Shown here: positions 1 to 10,987 of the stretch, piece after piece
How the letters are laid out: each line of letters begins with the position of its first letter
How positions within the stretch are numbered: the first letter of the stretch is position 1
Assembly: GCA_951640165.1 (NCBI GenBank)
Contig: OX621241.1
Coordinates: 1,808,001 to 1,872,000 of the forward strand
DNA length: 64,000 nucleotides
Direction: 5' to 3'
From: Pseudoips prasinana
Taxonomy: Eukaryota; Arthropoda; Insecta; Lepidoptera; Nolidae
The notes under the pieces: model-generated
Databases searched by the model: none
What the model was told of the DNA's origin: nothing
What the model saw: only the letters and a program-made list of their open reading frames with translations
Translations under genes and position numbers: made by a program

Positions 1-944
1 ATATTATGTTGTAATCATAATACATACACTCAATTTTAATTTCAACATGTATAATTATGCATTGTTATTTGCTAAATTAGTTTCTTGAAATAAAGTTTAA
101 TTTTCTTTATTTTGTATCGAATGATGGAATTTGTATGAATACAAATAAAACTGCGATTTTAAAAGTCTTATTACTTTGACTTACGGTCCATTTCTATTTG
201 TTTTGACTGTCCAGGGTTTATATGACAATAATTTACGTAGATTTAATTATTTTGAATAAAAAATACCAATATTAAAAATGATATAAATCGTTTCAGTGAA
301 AGATTCTGAACAAACTATTTTCAGGGTGTGCGTTAATTAAGTTACATGATGTATATAAAATGAAAAATATTTATTTTTGCCAAACAGAAATCTTACCATA
401 CATAGCAAAAATAAAACAATAATTTAGTTGAGAGTCATAAAAGGCCCCTATGTCAGCAATAGCTACGGATAAATTTATTTAAAATAATTAAATTTAAAAT
501 AAGATTAAAGGATAGGCAATTAAGTAAACGATTATTATTATTTTTATACAAACAATAACCATGCAATGTATGTATTTTAAGTATCCGGTTCAAAAATGTA
601 TGGAATCAACATATTCAGTGTTAGTGTTGTTGGCCCGCTAGTAAGAAGACCTTCGGAAACGTGACGTAGGGGTAGCACAGGTACGATAACACTAAAAAAA
701 CAAAATGTTGTAATGCAATTGGTTTTGGTCTCTTGACTCTACATTAAGAGACTAAATTTCATTTAAATAGCTAACTTTTTGTAGCATTCTAGCAAAACGT
801 GTAGGTATAAAATCCTGACCAAGGCCTTGGAACTTTATTATTACGAGTAAAAACATGAAACAGATTAAAATGTTAAGGAAGGCTGGAATCGTATTATGTA
901 TTTTATTCTTTACTTATCTTTTTACAAAACCGTTCATAGCTAGT
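1..944. other. AT-rich stretch, nothing recognised
   Basis: No convincing coding frame, RNA gene or repeat family shared with the rest of the window was seen here. Confidence 0.5.
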
Positions 945-1125
945 TACACTCACCGGTTTGTAAAGGATCGGACTTCGGCACGCGGGCTGTCTATGTATGT
1001 GGTTTAATTTCTGATAGTCTTCGTGGACTCCCGGTGGTGTCGTTACACAATAGTCGTTAAATCATGTTAGAGGCCTGCTGGGCTGATTGAACAACTCTGA
1101 TACCAGGGTAACCACGACCACTACT
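945..1125 (+). repeat. 5S-rRNA-derived SINE, internally deleted
   Basis: It shares the start (CACCGGTTTGTAA-like) and the whole 3' part (TTTAATTTCTGA, then TGTTAGAGGCCTGCTGGGC, then TTGAACAACTCTGA) with the better copies at 4649-4890 and 19692-19898. The 5S-like core with the internal promoter is mostly lost, so this copy is probably inactive. Confidence 0.6.
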
Positions 1126-1129
1126 ATAG

Positions 1130-1320
1130 GATTTTAATATCCTGGGACATTATTCACTTACGGCCATCTGATCCTGATGATATAGATAATTAAACCCAGT
1201 GGGTTCGATTCCCACATGTCTGTTTGTCCTGAGGACAAACAGACATGTGGGAATCGAACCCACTACCTTCGGCGGGAAAGGCAAGTATCTAAAAGCCACG
1301 CCAATCAGCCCGTCAAAGTA
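1130..1320 (-). repeat. SINE-alpha (tRNA-derived) copy
   Basis: On the minus strand it carries the B-box-like GGTTCGATTCCCAC of a tRNA-derived SINE and the 3' end that reads ATCCTGGGACATTATTCAC on the plus strand. The family recurs at 7190, 20856, 31129, 37769, 45575, 55195 and 63080. This copy is shortened and contains a 33-bp fold-back that the sister copies lack. Confidence 0.8.
1198..1264. repeat. Perfect fold-back, 33-bp arms, 1-nt spacer
   Basis: Left arm 1198-1230 is the exact reverse complement of right arm 1232-1264, with a single G between them. The right arm is normal SINE-alpha sequence; the left arm has replaced the normal ACCCAGACTCAGGAC context. The strand therefore switched direction inside the SINE. 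Confidence 0.95.
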
Positions 1321-1552
1321 ATTAATTTTACAATTAAGTACCACAATTTTAGTTTATTGAAATAATTGTTTTCTAAACGTCACTCCGGTTGATTACTGAA
1401 GAGCCAAGACAAGGAGGAAATCCAACTCAACATGATCATACGTAATTGTGTGCATTATCGCGTAAAAATATATTAGTTGGGTTGGAGTGCTGGATATTAT
1501 ATTTGATACAAACCACCACCAAATTTATCACCTCTCCACATGACGTCTTAAA

Positions 1553-1768
1553 TTGCACCTATACCATGTACATAACCTCACGCCTGTTTCCCAGAAGGGT
1601 AGGCAGAGACAACGGATTTTCATTTGTCACGATCTTTGCACACGTCTTTTGCCTCGATTACTGACATTATATTCTCCATACATGCTCGCCGGTTTAGGGT
1701 ACTCTGACCTTCTGTCTCTGCCTACCCCTCTGGGAAACAGGCGTGAGTCTATGTATGTATGTATACCA
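1553..1768 (-). repeat. LINE 3' tail with terminal inverted duplication
   Basis: 1553-1705 matches the minus-strand LINE tail at 6721-6960 (the TTTGTCACGATC and CATGCTCGCCGGTTTAGGG blocks). The end of the element then reappears inverted: 1577-1611 and 1713-1747 are reverse complements at 34 of 35 positions, about 100 bp apart. It is either a fold-back duplication or two oppositely oriented copies. Confidence 0.65.
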
Positions 1769-1769
1769 T

Positions 1770-3559
1770 GTAATTCTTCTCTGCATCACTCTAAGGTTGA
1801 CAGGTGGAGAATGCCTCTGGCTCTTTATAAGTAAGTCCGCCTCTGCACATCCAAGCCAAAAAAATTCAAATAAATAAACCACGTGTGGGTACCTGGTTCT
1901 TGTCAATTGACACCAACAACCGATAGTCAAATAGGGAAGTTACTTGATGTAACCAAGTCGCCAGAATTTTTTTCGGTGCTTTGAAATAGGGTTTTTTATT
2001 GATTTTGAAAATAGAATAGAATTTATTTTAGACTGAGTAATTTCTCAGTTCAAAAGGATAAGATATTTGTACGTTTATAAAAATAAATGGATTAATTTAT
2101 AATTTGTATATATTGTAATATAGGTTTCAGCACATACTATATTAATCCAGCAAAGTTTCGTCAACTTGGATGTTTTACGAAAAACCACTTCGATTTCTAC
2201 AATACTAGTTGGAATATTGGAGACAGCAGGAATACGCAAATATGAAGTAGATCAACAAAGTTATTCCACAGTGAAATTCAAGAGTAATTACAATCATCAA
2301 CTAAGGAATGTGTCGGAACTAAACAATATTCCCACACGACGAGAAATCAAAGAAATCATCTCACGATTAGCCACAGTGACACGCTACTCACGCCATCTAA
2401 ACGGCATAACACATGTTTACATTGTTTACTTTCTACTAGAATTGTCACAGATAAACAATATTGTTGTTAAGTTTTAAAGAGAATGAGAAAAAACGTTGAT
2501 ATATCAGTCAAGTGTTTAGCGGAGTACGAAAAAACGGCCACTACAGTGACATGTGGCGAGTGCCTGGACAGTTAAAGGGACTGTCAACATCTATGTAAGT
2601 AATTCAATCGTATAATGGTGATTGGGCAAGGTACTGGTCGAAATAGAGTAAATAAAAATCGAAAAAATGAGTAAAACATAAATTAAACTGAACAATATTA
2701 TTGTTTTTAGCAATTTTTTTAATACTTTTTAAATCCAATAAGCGGATGTATTTCTGAATCCAAGTTTGACTTGCAAGACGCCTGCGCGAGGGGAGTGTTT
2801 ATTGCTGAAAAAATAGAAAGGGATTCAGAATCGGGTCCACAAGGCAGCTTGGCAACCAAATTGATTTTCTAATTCAGCCGGTGACCGTTATCGTCCATTC
2901 AACTTATGGAATTCATTAAGTAAAATTAACCGTTGCAAGTAGTTGGGAATAAGCCTTTTTACAGATTGATTTTGGTATACGCGTTCGTTTTATGTCCCGT
3001 CATGAATTTCTTTTTTCTTATGAAACTGAGGCGATTTTAGAAATATGTCCTAATAATCTTTAGAATGGTTCCATTCCCTACCACATGCCTGCAGTATAGT
3101 GAACTTCAGTGATATAGGATCGACGTTGTGGAGTTCAGGTCTAGGGACTTAAACAGAAAGATAAGATAGGAGGAGTTGGACACGTAAATTCCACCTAAAA
3201 CTAAAAGATACTCTGTTTCTATCACTTGCTCGTAAATCTCTCTCAGCTCCTTATCAGAAGCTACATCGCCTCACAAGGAGCCGCACCACGAAATCGGTGT
3301 CACATGGACTTTCACTGTTGACAACTCGCGTGCAAATATGTTTATCTGTGTAATCGTTAGAAAGTATACTCTATGTATGTTTTGTTCCAGATTTAATTAT
3401 GAAGCCATAGGATAGTGCAAAAGATAAATCTTTCTATATAGATGCAATATAATATTTCTACATCTCAGGAGACTCTACAAACATAATATTTACCTGGACA
3501 CAAGCCCACCCAAACTCAGAACAGCTAGATATGGATCACATCCATAGTGTGGTTTCCGG
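1770..3559. other. Long stretch without a recognised gene
   Basis: A 103-codon open frame (2166-2477, plus) lies here but shows no motif, compositional shift or splice context that would support it as a gene. A GAATA-type microsatellite tail near 2008-2020 may mark the end of a decayed LINE. Nothing else was recognised. Confidence 0.4.
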
Positions 3560-3736
3560 CACAGAAAGAATAATAGGACAACCCCATATATTCGGGCGGC
3601 AGCCTCACATAGCTGCGGTCGCCAACTCGCTTGCCAAGCGCAAAGATGACGGCAAACCTCTCTACATGGTGACGTTGAGGATACCTTTGGGGAGGTCTTC
3701 GTCTAGCAGTGGGAGACATCAGGCTGATGATGATGA
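3560..3736 (+). repeat. Repeat-F fragment followed by RTE-type LINE 3' end
   Basis: 3600-3655 resembles the CTGCGATCGCCAACCCG core of repeat-F (see 32706 and 34481). 3685-3736 is the stereotyped LINE tail GGGGAGGTCTTCGTCTAGCA, a CAGTGG-type block and a GAT trinucleotide run, as also seen at 13632 and 43931. Confidence 0.55.
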
Positions 3737-4130
3737 CATAGTTGTTTAAATCAAATATGGCTCCTCGAACGCTAAACGGTTGCCAGGAAGATATTGTTCT
3801 TCGAGATAAGGACGCTAGTTGTATCACAAAGGTCTCCCACCTTTGGCCAGCAGACGACTTGGGGCTTATGATGATGACATAGTTGTTTAAATCAAATATG
3901 GCTCCTCGAACGCTAAACGGTTGCCAGGAAGATATTGTTCTTCGAGATAAGGACGCCAGTTGCATCACAAAGGTCTCCCACCTTTGGCCAGCAGACGACA
4001 TGAGGCTTATGATGATGACATAGTTGTTTTAATCAAATATGGCTCCTCGAACGCTAAACGGTTGCCTGGAATACATTGTTGCATCACAAAGGTCTCCCAC
4101 CTTTGGCCAGCAGTTCAAAGATCTCTAAAA
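3737..4130. repeat. 141-bp direct tandem repeat, about 2.8 units
   Basis: Units start at 3737, 3878 and 4019 with CATAGTTGTTTAAATCAAAT and are nearly identical; the third has an internal deletion and stops near 4130. Each unit ends in an RTE-like tail (GGTCTCCCACC, GGCCAGCAGACGAC, then a short ATG run). A retrotransposon 3' end with its flank was probably amplified in tandem. Several long open frames here are by-products of the repeat. Confidence 0.9.
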
Positions 4131-4139
4131 TTACCGGTA

Positions 4140-4345
4140 TTGCGTGTCATTTTGGGAGGTTATGCCATAATCACCGAACGGCAGACCGCTTGGCAAGCGC
4201 AGTATGATGGTCATAGTACTCAGAGAAATGCTGCTGCCCATTCTCTGGCATGGACTATATGCCAGAGAATGGGCAGCAGCATTTCTCTTGAATCACCAAT
4301 CATCGGGCCGACTTCTACGCTCCCCACGGGATGAGATGGGATGGT
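4140..4345 (-). repeat. Repeat-F copy carrying a fold-back
   Basis: On the minus strand it reads from CCATCTCATCCCGTGGGGAG to the CCAAGCG and ATTATGGCATAA blocks shared with 32706, 34481, 51775 and 62115. A perfect 30-bp fold-back interrupts it at 4222-4288. Confidence 0.7.
4222..4288. repeat. Perfect fold-back, 30-bp arms, 7-nt spacer
   Basis: 4222-4251 is the exact reverse complement of 4259-4288. Sister repeat-F copies at 32761 and 34555 carry the CTGCTGCCCATTCTTTGG block once, without the inverted second arm, so this one formed within the repeat. Confidence 0.95.
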
Positions 4346-4648
4346 GATATTGTATGCCGTGGATTCCTATATACGTATATTCACAGGTACTTGTATAGAA
4401 GGGTTCAATATACCTATGATACTGAATAATTCATGGACCACCCAGTTAGCAAAATATGCATGAAATAAATGTAATTGCATACCAACAATACAGTGATCAG
4501 CTGACACTGTATATGTTCCTGTGTTGTTCATAAACTGATTTTATTATTCGTTCAGTTCGGTTCAGACTCTAATCAACACCATATTATTAAAATTACGAAA
4601 TCAATTTTGACTTGCCAAGAAGAGTAAAAAGTCTGCTAAAAATACTAC

Positions 4649-4890
4649 TGGGTAGCGGTTACCCTAGTGTCAGAGTTGTACCCTAGTGTCAGAGTTGTTC
4701 AAGCGGCCCAGTAGGCCTCTGACATGGCTTAACGCCTATGACTACAGCCGGGACCGACAACATAACGTGCTCTCCGAAGCACGGAGACACTCAGAAATTA
4801 AACCGCTTTGGCGGTCACCCATCTAAAGGCTGACCGCGAGCCTAGTTGCTTAACCTCGCCGATCACTTACGGACCGGTGAGAGCATTTAG
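4649..4890 (-). repeat. 5S-rRNA-derived SINE
   Basis: On the minus strand it contains AAGTGATCGGCGAGGTTAAG, CAAC and GATGGGTGACCGCC, matching the 5S rRNA internal promoter region (A box, then the C-box end). A non-5S body containing TCCGTGCTTCGGAGAGCACG follows. A perfect 19-bp tandem duplication (4661-4679 and 4680-4698) lies near its 3' end. It is too diverged, and fused to extra sequence, to be a 5S gene. Confidence 0.8.
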
Positions 4891-5390
4891 CTTTCCACTG
4901 AAAACTCAGTATGCTCCTATATATAAATTTGTTGGGACCTCCAACTATGAAGTTTGATTTCCCGATCCTATGCAAATAAATCCTTATATAACACAATGCG
5001 ATTCGCTAACCGGTTCCACGGTAATGGCTGCAGGTCAGAGGGTGATGAGTCACGGTAGAAAGTTGCGCGGTCACTGAATATCATGTTTAGTGCAAGTCAT
5101 TGGACCGTAATGGAAATTCATACCGCATATTAATACGAAGGGTACGTCAAAACGTTATCACAGGATGTTGGGACCACCAACTTAGACATTAAATTAATAT
5201 TCATGAATTTACAACATTTGTAGATATAAATAAAAATTTAAAACACTCCCGTTAGTTGTCATTCCAGTAGTCAAGCCCTTTCATCGACAAAAAGGGCTCG
5301 ACTATTAGAATATCCCATATGGAGGGACTTCTGAAAAAGTTATGTTGTAATTCTCCATTTTGTGGTGGGGGCTATCTTGGATTGGAAATT

Positions 5391-5640
5391 TACTTGCCAG
5401 TTGGCTCAGTGGTTAGTGATCCTGACTGCTAAGCCAGAGGTCGTGGGTTCGATCCCCACCTAGGACACATCTTTTTGTGATGAGCACATTTATTAGTCTG
5501 TGTTAGGGTGTAATTTATCTATGTATTTAGTGATATAGAAGAATGTTTATCAGTTACCTGGTCGCCATAGTAAAGTCTTTGCCTAGTTTGGGATCAGATT
5601 GCAATGTGTTAGTCGTCCTCAGATATTTTTTCTTCATAAT
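5391..5640 (+). repeat. SINE-beta (tRNA-derived)
   Basis: The head is tRNA-like: an A-box-like TGGCTCAGTGGTTAG and a B-box GGTTCGATCCCC about 45 bp on. The family body (GTGATGAGCAC, then GTATTTAG, then GCCTAGTTTGGGATCAGATT) follows. Copies recur at 11106, 14800, 17567, 29239, 33222, 35030, 50153 and 60178. Confidence 0.85.
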
Positions 5641-5659
5641 ATATTTAATTCTAAAACAA

Positions 5660-6390
5660 AAACACTTATTTATACAGAGTTTTTGGGTAAGTCAACCTAG
5701 ATCCTTTACGGGATTATAGTTTTAATAATTTCTGTCTATAAAATACCATATTATCTCCTCATTACAGAAAATACACAAGTACAATTAAACAAACATAGGT
5801 TATATACACTATACAGTTTGTTTAAACATAATATAAATATTTATACAAAAGACGCCGACCAGGTTAAGTTAGCTAAGTTGTCTTTATGATAATCGTTGTC
5901 GCACACGCATATGCACAGATAAACAAGATATTAACATCACGCATTCACGGCCCCGCAAATAATTAACGACGTAGTTTTGTGAGCAAAACAATGTACTTAC
6001 TTGTACATAACCACGACGATATTTTCAAGTTATTAGAGGACATATTTACTTCGAATTGCTGCCGCAGAACAATAAGTGTTGGCTTTTGTCCATTTGGACC
6101 AAGGTCTTTAAATACATATATCATCAGATTACTATGTCTAAATATGTAATACGGGATCGGACAGATGTTGAATTTATTCAAATTAATAATAAATGTTTTT
6201 AAAAACATACAGCCTAGTTTAAATTTTCAAAACTAAAATTATATGGGGCCTACCGAATAAAAATAATATCAAAGCTTGAATAACGTCTCCAGACCGTCTG
6301 TGTAAGTCTTCACAAATATGATCGTATCACTGAATTTCGTAACAAGCTCAAGTGGCTACCCATTCGCTTTTGCCGGAATGGTCATATTCT
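5660..6390. other. No recognised feature
   Basis: AT-rich sequence with no family match within the window and no supported coding frame. Confidence 0.4.
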
Positions 6391-6394
6391 CTTA

Positions 6395-6411
6395 TAGGTA
6401 GGTAGGTAGGT
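6395..6411. repeat. (TAGG)n microsatellite
   Basis: Four consecutive TAGG/GTAG tetramers. This is a tetranucleotide repeat, not the insect telomere pentamer. Confidence 0.8.
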
Positions 6412-6720
6412 TCTGTTCACTCCTTCTACTACCTTTTATCTCAAAGAACGCTTCTCATTCCTTTATGAATCTCATTCGAGGCTACTGAGATCAACGAATA
6501 ATCATTAATTGAAAATGCCAGCGTATTCCACAATCTTTCTTGACAAAAAGTTTTTAGTGCAAGGTGCTCGCCTGTGCAATGTGTTGTCATTATCAGTACG
6601 CTGTAAACTACTCAATCGCAATGCAAAGCGTAAATATAATCTCTTAATTGGAAAATCTGCCGGGTCTCGAACCAGCCACCTCTAGCAATCTGTGCTGGTT
6701 ACGTTTTTCTACTTTTGAGA

Positions 6721-7010
6721 TTAGATACATACATTGACACACGCATGTCTCCCAGAGGGGTAGGCAGAGACAACGGACTTCCATTTGTCACGATCATTGC
6801 ACACCTCTTTCGCTTCGTTTACTGACATTATATTCTTCATACATGCTCGCCGGTTTAGGGTACTTCTGACCTGACCTTTCTTTAGTACGTCTCCGATTTG
6901 ATCAGAGAATGTTCTACGAGGTCTTCCCCTTCCGGTTGTACAATTCACACAGGCCAGGTATACTTCTTTTGTTAATCTTCTTTCATTCATCCTTTCAAAA
7001 TGGCCAATGA
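6721..7010 (-). pseudogene. LINE reverse transcriptase, C-terminal fragment
   Basis: The minus strand encodes an 89-residue tail with a GRGRPRRTF segment followed by [18 protein letters not shown] and [15 protein letters not shown]. This is the stereotyped extreme C-terminus of a lepidopteran LINE ORF2 downstream of the polymerase domain. The endonuclease, the polymerase motifs and a start codon are all absent, so it is a 5'-truncated copy. The stop is followed by the 3' tail shared with 1553 and 30175. The clade is not resolved by this short piece. Confidence 0.7.
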
Positions 7011-7189
7011 GATTAGATATAAAATTAAAATGAATGCCATAAAACTAAAATGTATTAATTGGTACCTATTGTTATTCAATATGATATATACATACCTGTT
7101 GGTGCACCTTAATATAAATAAATAAATAAACTTATTTTATTTTTGAGATTAAGTTCATTATGGGGTTCTACAGTAGTCAATAACAGGTG

Positions 7190-7416
7190 AACCATTCGGC
7201 CAAACTAAGCAGAGCTTGTACTATGGAAACCAGTTAACTGATATACTTAGTAAATATACTACTTTTCCTTTATAAATACAAACTTATATAAATAATTACA
7301 CCCAGACTCAGACCATACACACAAAACACAGGACAGATGTCCTGAGTGGGAATCGAACCCACGACCTGCGGCGTGAAATGAAAATGACGCCAAGGCAACC
7401 ACGCCAAGCGGCTGTT
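7190..7416 (-). repeat. SINE-alpha copy
   Basis: Minus-strand B box GGTTCGATTCCCAC and the family body (on the plus strand AAACTAAGCAGAGCTTGTAC, then TACACCCAGACTCAG). Confidence 0.85.
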
Positions 7417-7604
7417 ATTAAATTTAAGGTAGTCCGCTCCCCTATCTGTTAAAATTTACGGACGAAAATATATCTCCATTATGAACAGTAAGGTCTTCAT
7501 CTCTCAACCAAGCTGAAGCAAGACATGTAGTCTTTTCTTTTCCTCTTTTCAGACAGTTGACATCCATTTAGAGATATTATTTCCATTTTAGTGGAGGAAG
7601 GGCA

Positions 7605-7892
7605 TAGCGTTCATTCGCTCAAAGAGCAGCCCGACTGGGGAAGTACCTCAACCTTACAGAAGACACTCCTTAATAATAACATTAATAATTAGAATTTTGT
7701 TTTTCCGAGTGTGAGTAAGGTCGCCAGAGCTCATTGGGGGGAAGGTTCAGCGACACTTGTTTGCTGACTTTTAAAGGCCGGCAACGCACCTGCGATACCT
7801 CTGGTGTTGCGATTGTACATGGGCGGCGGTGATCACTTACCATCAGGTGACCCACTTGATCGTTTGTCGCCCTCTGATATATATAAAAAAAT
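7605..7892 (+). repeat. Repeat-G, near-complete copy
   Basis: It starts at GCGTTCATTCGCTCAAAGAG and ends in GGTGATCACTTACCATCAGG, GTTTGTCGCCCTCTGATA and an A-rich tail. This is the longest uninterrupted copy; others lie at 10988 (-), 18739 (-), 38108, 46730 and 55426. The oligo-A end suggests LINE-mobilised retroposition. No coding frame is conserved. Confidence 0.8.
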
Positions 7893-8440
7893 AGGTACTA
7901 CCCACTCACAATGCATATTATTATTATAATAACTGCATTTAAGAGCTCATCTGTGAACAAAGAGAGGTCAACGCACGGCGGGCCCAGTGAGCCCAACTTT
8001 TTGTTCGACAATGCATTTTGTCAGTTGCATAATGCCCATGACGCAATGGCTCATGGAAAACGGTGGGAATGTTTCGTAAGCGGAGATTGAGTACCTTTCA
8101 GCTTATCTGATGGATTGATAAATCAGCTAAAGAAAAGGCTTTAGATAGAAATACAAAGGCGACGAATAATAATTTCAATGCAGTTAGTTAACTGAATTAT
8201 GCAAGATACACTGAAAAAAGAAGACCGAGTTATTGAACGAACTGAATAACATTCAACTTATGCAAAAGATTGACGAAGAAGTTGATTGAGAGCCATTACT
8301 AGCTGCTATTTTCGTGTATTCATTTATTATAATAAATACATCATCAACTTAACACTAAACATTTGAAGATGACAAGTTAATGACAAGGTATTAAGTCTCT
8401 ACAGATGTGTACGAACGAACATATGCCTCATTTCCTCCCA
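7893..8440. other. No recognised feature
   Basis: No repeat shared with the window and no supported ORF. Confidence 0.4.
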
Positions 8441-8444
8441 GATT

Positions 8445-8640
8445 ATTTTGTTTTTACCCTGGGGGATACAGACTAATTCGCGGATCATCGTGATCGGCGT
8501 TTAAATAGATGGAGATTAAAAATGATTCCTGCAATCGGCTCTATTCTCACATGTGACGTCATAAATGGTCTGAAATCGATGTTCAACATTTTGGCCACCT
8601 GACGAATGATTTAGTAATTTTTAATCTTCATCAATTTCAA
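8445..8640. repeat. MITE-K, diverged copy
   Basis: It shares the core ACATGTGACGTCATAAATGG, then GGTC and AATCGATGTTCAAC, with the better copy at 45785-46010. The terminal inverted repeats are badly eroded here. It contains one perfect TGACGTCA palindrome. Confidence 0.6.
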
Positions 8641-8654
8641 CGCTGATCCACCTG

Positions 8655-8775
8655 CTGAACTACCATCCTCCATACTCCGATGTATTTCTCGCCAGAATAC
8701 ATTTTTCGGCTCGACGTGATCTTTTCAACCCAGGATCTGATTAACTGCGCTACCAACCGCCGAGCCAGACAAGTT
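8655..8775 (-). repeat. tRNA-like SINE head
   Basis: The minus strand reads CTCGGCGGTTGGTAGCGCAG then GATCCTGGGTTG, an A-box/B-box arrangement with tRNA-like spacing. The acceptor stem does not close, so it is a SINE head rather than a tRNA gene. Confidence 0.5.
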
Positions 8776-9032
8776 AACAAAAACAAAGCAAAACTTAGCG
8801 GATACAATAATGAGAGGTAATTATCCGTGATAAAGACGGGCACAGTCTTGTTAATTACAAAATCAGAGAAAATTGCAGCGTTGTCTGTAATTAGCTTGCT
8901 GCCTTAAAAAAGGAATACGTTAAACCGATTTGATAAATTTACTTAAGAATTTAAATAATTAAAGGCTTTCACAAAATAAATATACATGGTGTATGATAAA
9001 TAGTGGAAGATTTTTAAAGAGTTTTTAAACTG

Positions 9033-9423
9033 CCTATGAAACTTTCTTCTCAGTTGGGGCGCATTGGATCCGGTGGTAGCATTAAAGCGCGACCGTCGTT
9101 TTAAACACAAGGTCCGTTATAATAATAATACTGAATACCTTAATATAGACAGAACTATTCAGACAATATGTAGTCAAATATAAATTTCAATCATTAAACC
9201 TAAACATAATCTCCTCGACAATAACTTAATACAAGCTAGCTAAATATCACTACTATTATAAAATAAATTGTATAAATGTTTTAACATTCCATGTAACTAA
9301 ATATCTGTAATAAGCAACTAGAAATAATAACTGTATTGTTACAAACATGTTCTGACTATTTACAAGCGCTTTTTTAAAGTCTACGTGAATAAAAACCTTT
9401 TTTATTTTATTTATTTATTTTTA
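9033..9423 (+). mobile_element. 5'-truncated LINE 3' end with 7-bp target duplication
   Basis: The segment is non-coding LINE 3' UTR (CTTCTCAGTTGGGGCGCATT, then GGATCCGGTGGTAGC, ending ACCTTTTTTATTTTATTTAT). TAAACTG flanks it at 9026-9032 and 9424-9430. The same family inserted at 53991-54439. The truncated 5' end, the short duplication and the AT-rich simple tail fit target-primed reverse transcription. Confidence 0.75.
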
Positions 9424-9430
9424 TAAACTG

Positions 9431-9845
9431 AACAATCCCCGTACGAGAATAACGAACCTCACCGGTCACATTGCGTGTTACTTCTGATCCTGTATTACAG
9501 GATTTGAAGTGGTGGGTGAGAGGGAGGGACTAGTCCCTTCTATTGCAGATGGTCACCGTTGTCAAAATTAGGCTAGGAGCCTTATTACCACTATTATAAA
9601 TTTCAATAAAGAGAACAATAAAAGAATGTGAATCAAATCAAAATTCGTTTATTTTCTCTTCACAAAGAATAGGCTCTAATTGAAACAAATACAGCTTAAT
9701 TAATTAAGGTTGAAGTACTTTGTGAGAGACTGGTGCCTGTTGCAGGTTTAGGTCAAACCTGAATTACAGTTCACCAGGCCCACGACGCTGTTGGCTTGCT
9801 AAGAATAATGCCTTTTGGATTAACAATCTAAAACTAAAATAATAG
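9431..9845. other. No recognised gene
   Basis: It holds a short palindrome (AGGGACTAGTCCCT near 9526) and a SINE-like end (GGCTAGGAGCCTTATTAC) near 9570, too little to classify. Confidence 0.35.
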
Positions 9846-10085
9846 AAAAATACGAGTGCGCTTTAGACCACACGACTGAAGTAAAACGAATATACGAAAC
9901 GTCAGAGATAGAGAAAGAAAATGTGTGCTCGCACGTAAGTCTCTCTCTTTCCATCTTCGCTAACTTATATCTCGTCTCAACTTCCGTTCGCCTCGCCCGA
10001 TCACACTTTTCCTAACGCTCTCGTCACACACTCACCAGCTTACTCCCTAAGACAAGGGTGTAAAGAAGTTTTACTTCAAAAACCA
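9846..10085 (+). repeat. Repeat-H
   Basis: GTGCGCTTTAGACCACACGA, then CTGAAGTAAAAC, then ACTTATATCTC and TCCGTTCGCCTCGC, match 58398-58645 in the same order. It begins with GAAGTAAAAC and ends with GTTTTACTTC, an inverted terminal motif suggesting a non-autonomous DNA element. Confidence 0.65.
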
Positions 10086-10420
10086 GTTTTAAAATCACTA
10101 ATAGCTCTGAGATCTCAGTCAAAACATCTATTTAATTAGCCAGTTTTTATCAACAGGTTTATAAATTGAATGAAGGTTTTTGATCGTTAAATAAAAAATA
10201 ACGAGATTGTCTAAGCGCATTGCGTCAACGAACGCAAAAAGGCGGAGGTTGTAACGGAACGAATGGCGGCCTTGAGATGAATGCATAATGCAGATCTAGA
10301 CTCTGACCAATTTCTATTCGGAGGCCTTGACTTTCAAATAGTTCGACGTTTTGACATTTATATATTAATAAGTGTTATTGTTACAATTAACTTTTTATTT
10401 ATTCTCTATTTCATTATAAA

Positions 10421-10782
10421 TAACTGGCTCGTTGGGCTAGTGTTAACGTGTTTAACTGCAGACATTAAGATCCTGGTTTTAAATACCGGGTTGGGCCATA
10501 AAGTAATTTTGGGATTTTACTGTGAAGTAAAATCTCTCAGTTGGCGTTATTACACCTCCGTTCCTCGGTGAGCACGTAAAGCCGTCGGTCCTGAATCTGA
10601 CCTCTTTTGCGGTCGTGTCGCTTTACGTACCATCGGACCATCAATGCGATGGAATAGAAAGTGGGTGCAAACACCCCCTCTGTTTGCGCACATACTTATG
10701 CGCTATAATATGTCTGGCGCAGGCTAATCTGGATTGAGACTGGCCGCCGTGTCCGAAATTCGACTAGGAGGACATTATTAAT
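10421..10782 (+). repeat. SINE-gamma (tRNA-derived)
   Basis: A diverged tRNA-like head is followed by the family body GAGCACGTAAAGCCGTCGGT, GGTCGTGTCGCTTTACG and GTGCAAACACCCCC, with the end GACTAGGAGGACATTATTA. Copies are at 11835, 18985 (-), 40922 (-), 50429, 55566, 57750 (-) and 63244. Confidence 0.85.
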
Positions 10783-10807
10783 GCCCGTCTTATTGTAATC
10801 GTCAAAG

Positions 10808-10869
10808 CATTCCATAACTGCTAATACATCATAGGTCATATGTTGTTCAAGCAGTTAGATTATGGAATG
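10808..10869. repeat. Small hairpin, bulged arms
   Basis: CATTCCATAA at the left pairs perfectly with TTATGGAATG at the right; pairing extends to about 15 bp with a 5-nt bulge. The spacer is about 35 nt. Confidence 0.6.
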
Positions 10870-10987
10870 ACTTGGCGATTAAGAACACTATAAGAGAAGC
10901 CATTTGTTGTTTGGGTAGTTATATTATGCCGAATGCTACTACTTTGCCAAATAAGAAGAATAAAAGCTAAATATGTAAAACGTTTTT

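Noticed and set aside
1198..1264. Bidirectional terminator or structured RNA at the perfect palindromes
   Set aside because: The arms are SINE sequence, and the palindromes elsewhere share no sequence or position relative to genes; a mutational origin is simpler.
2166..2477. 103-codon open frame as a gene
   Set aside because: No motif, no compositional contrast and no splice or promoter context; at this AT content such frames arise by chance. It remains unassigned.
6395..6411. TTAGG-type telomeric repeat
   Set aside because: The repeat unit is four bases (TAGG) and very short; no TTAGG array was seen anywhere in the window.
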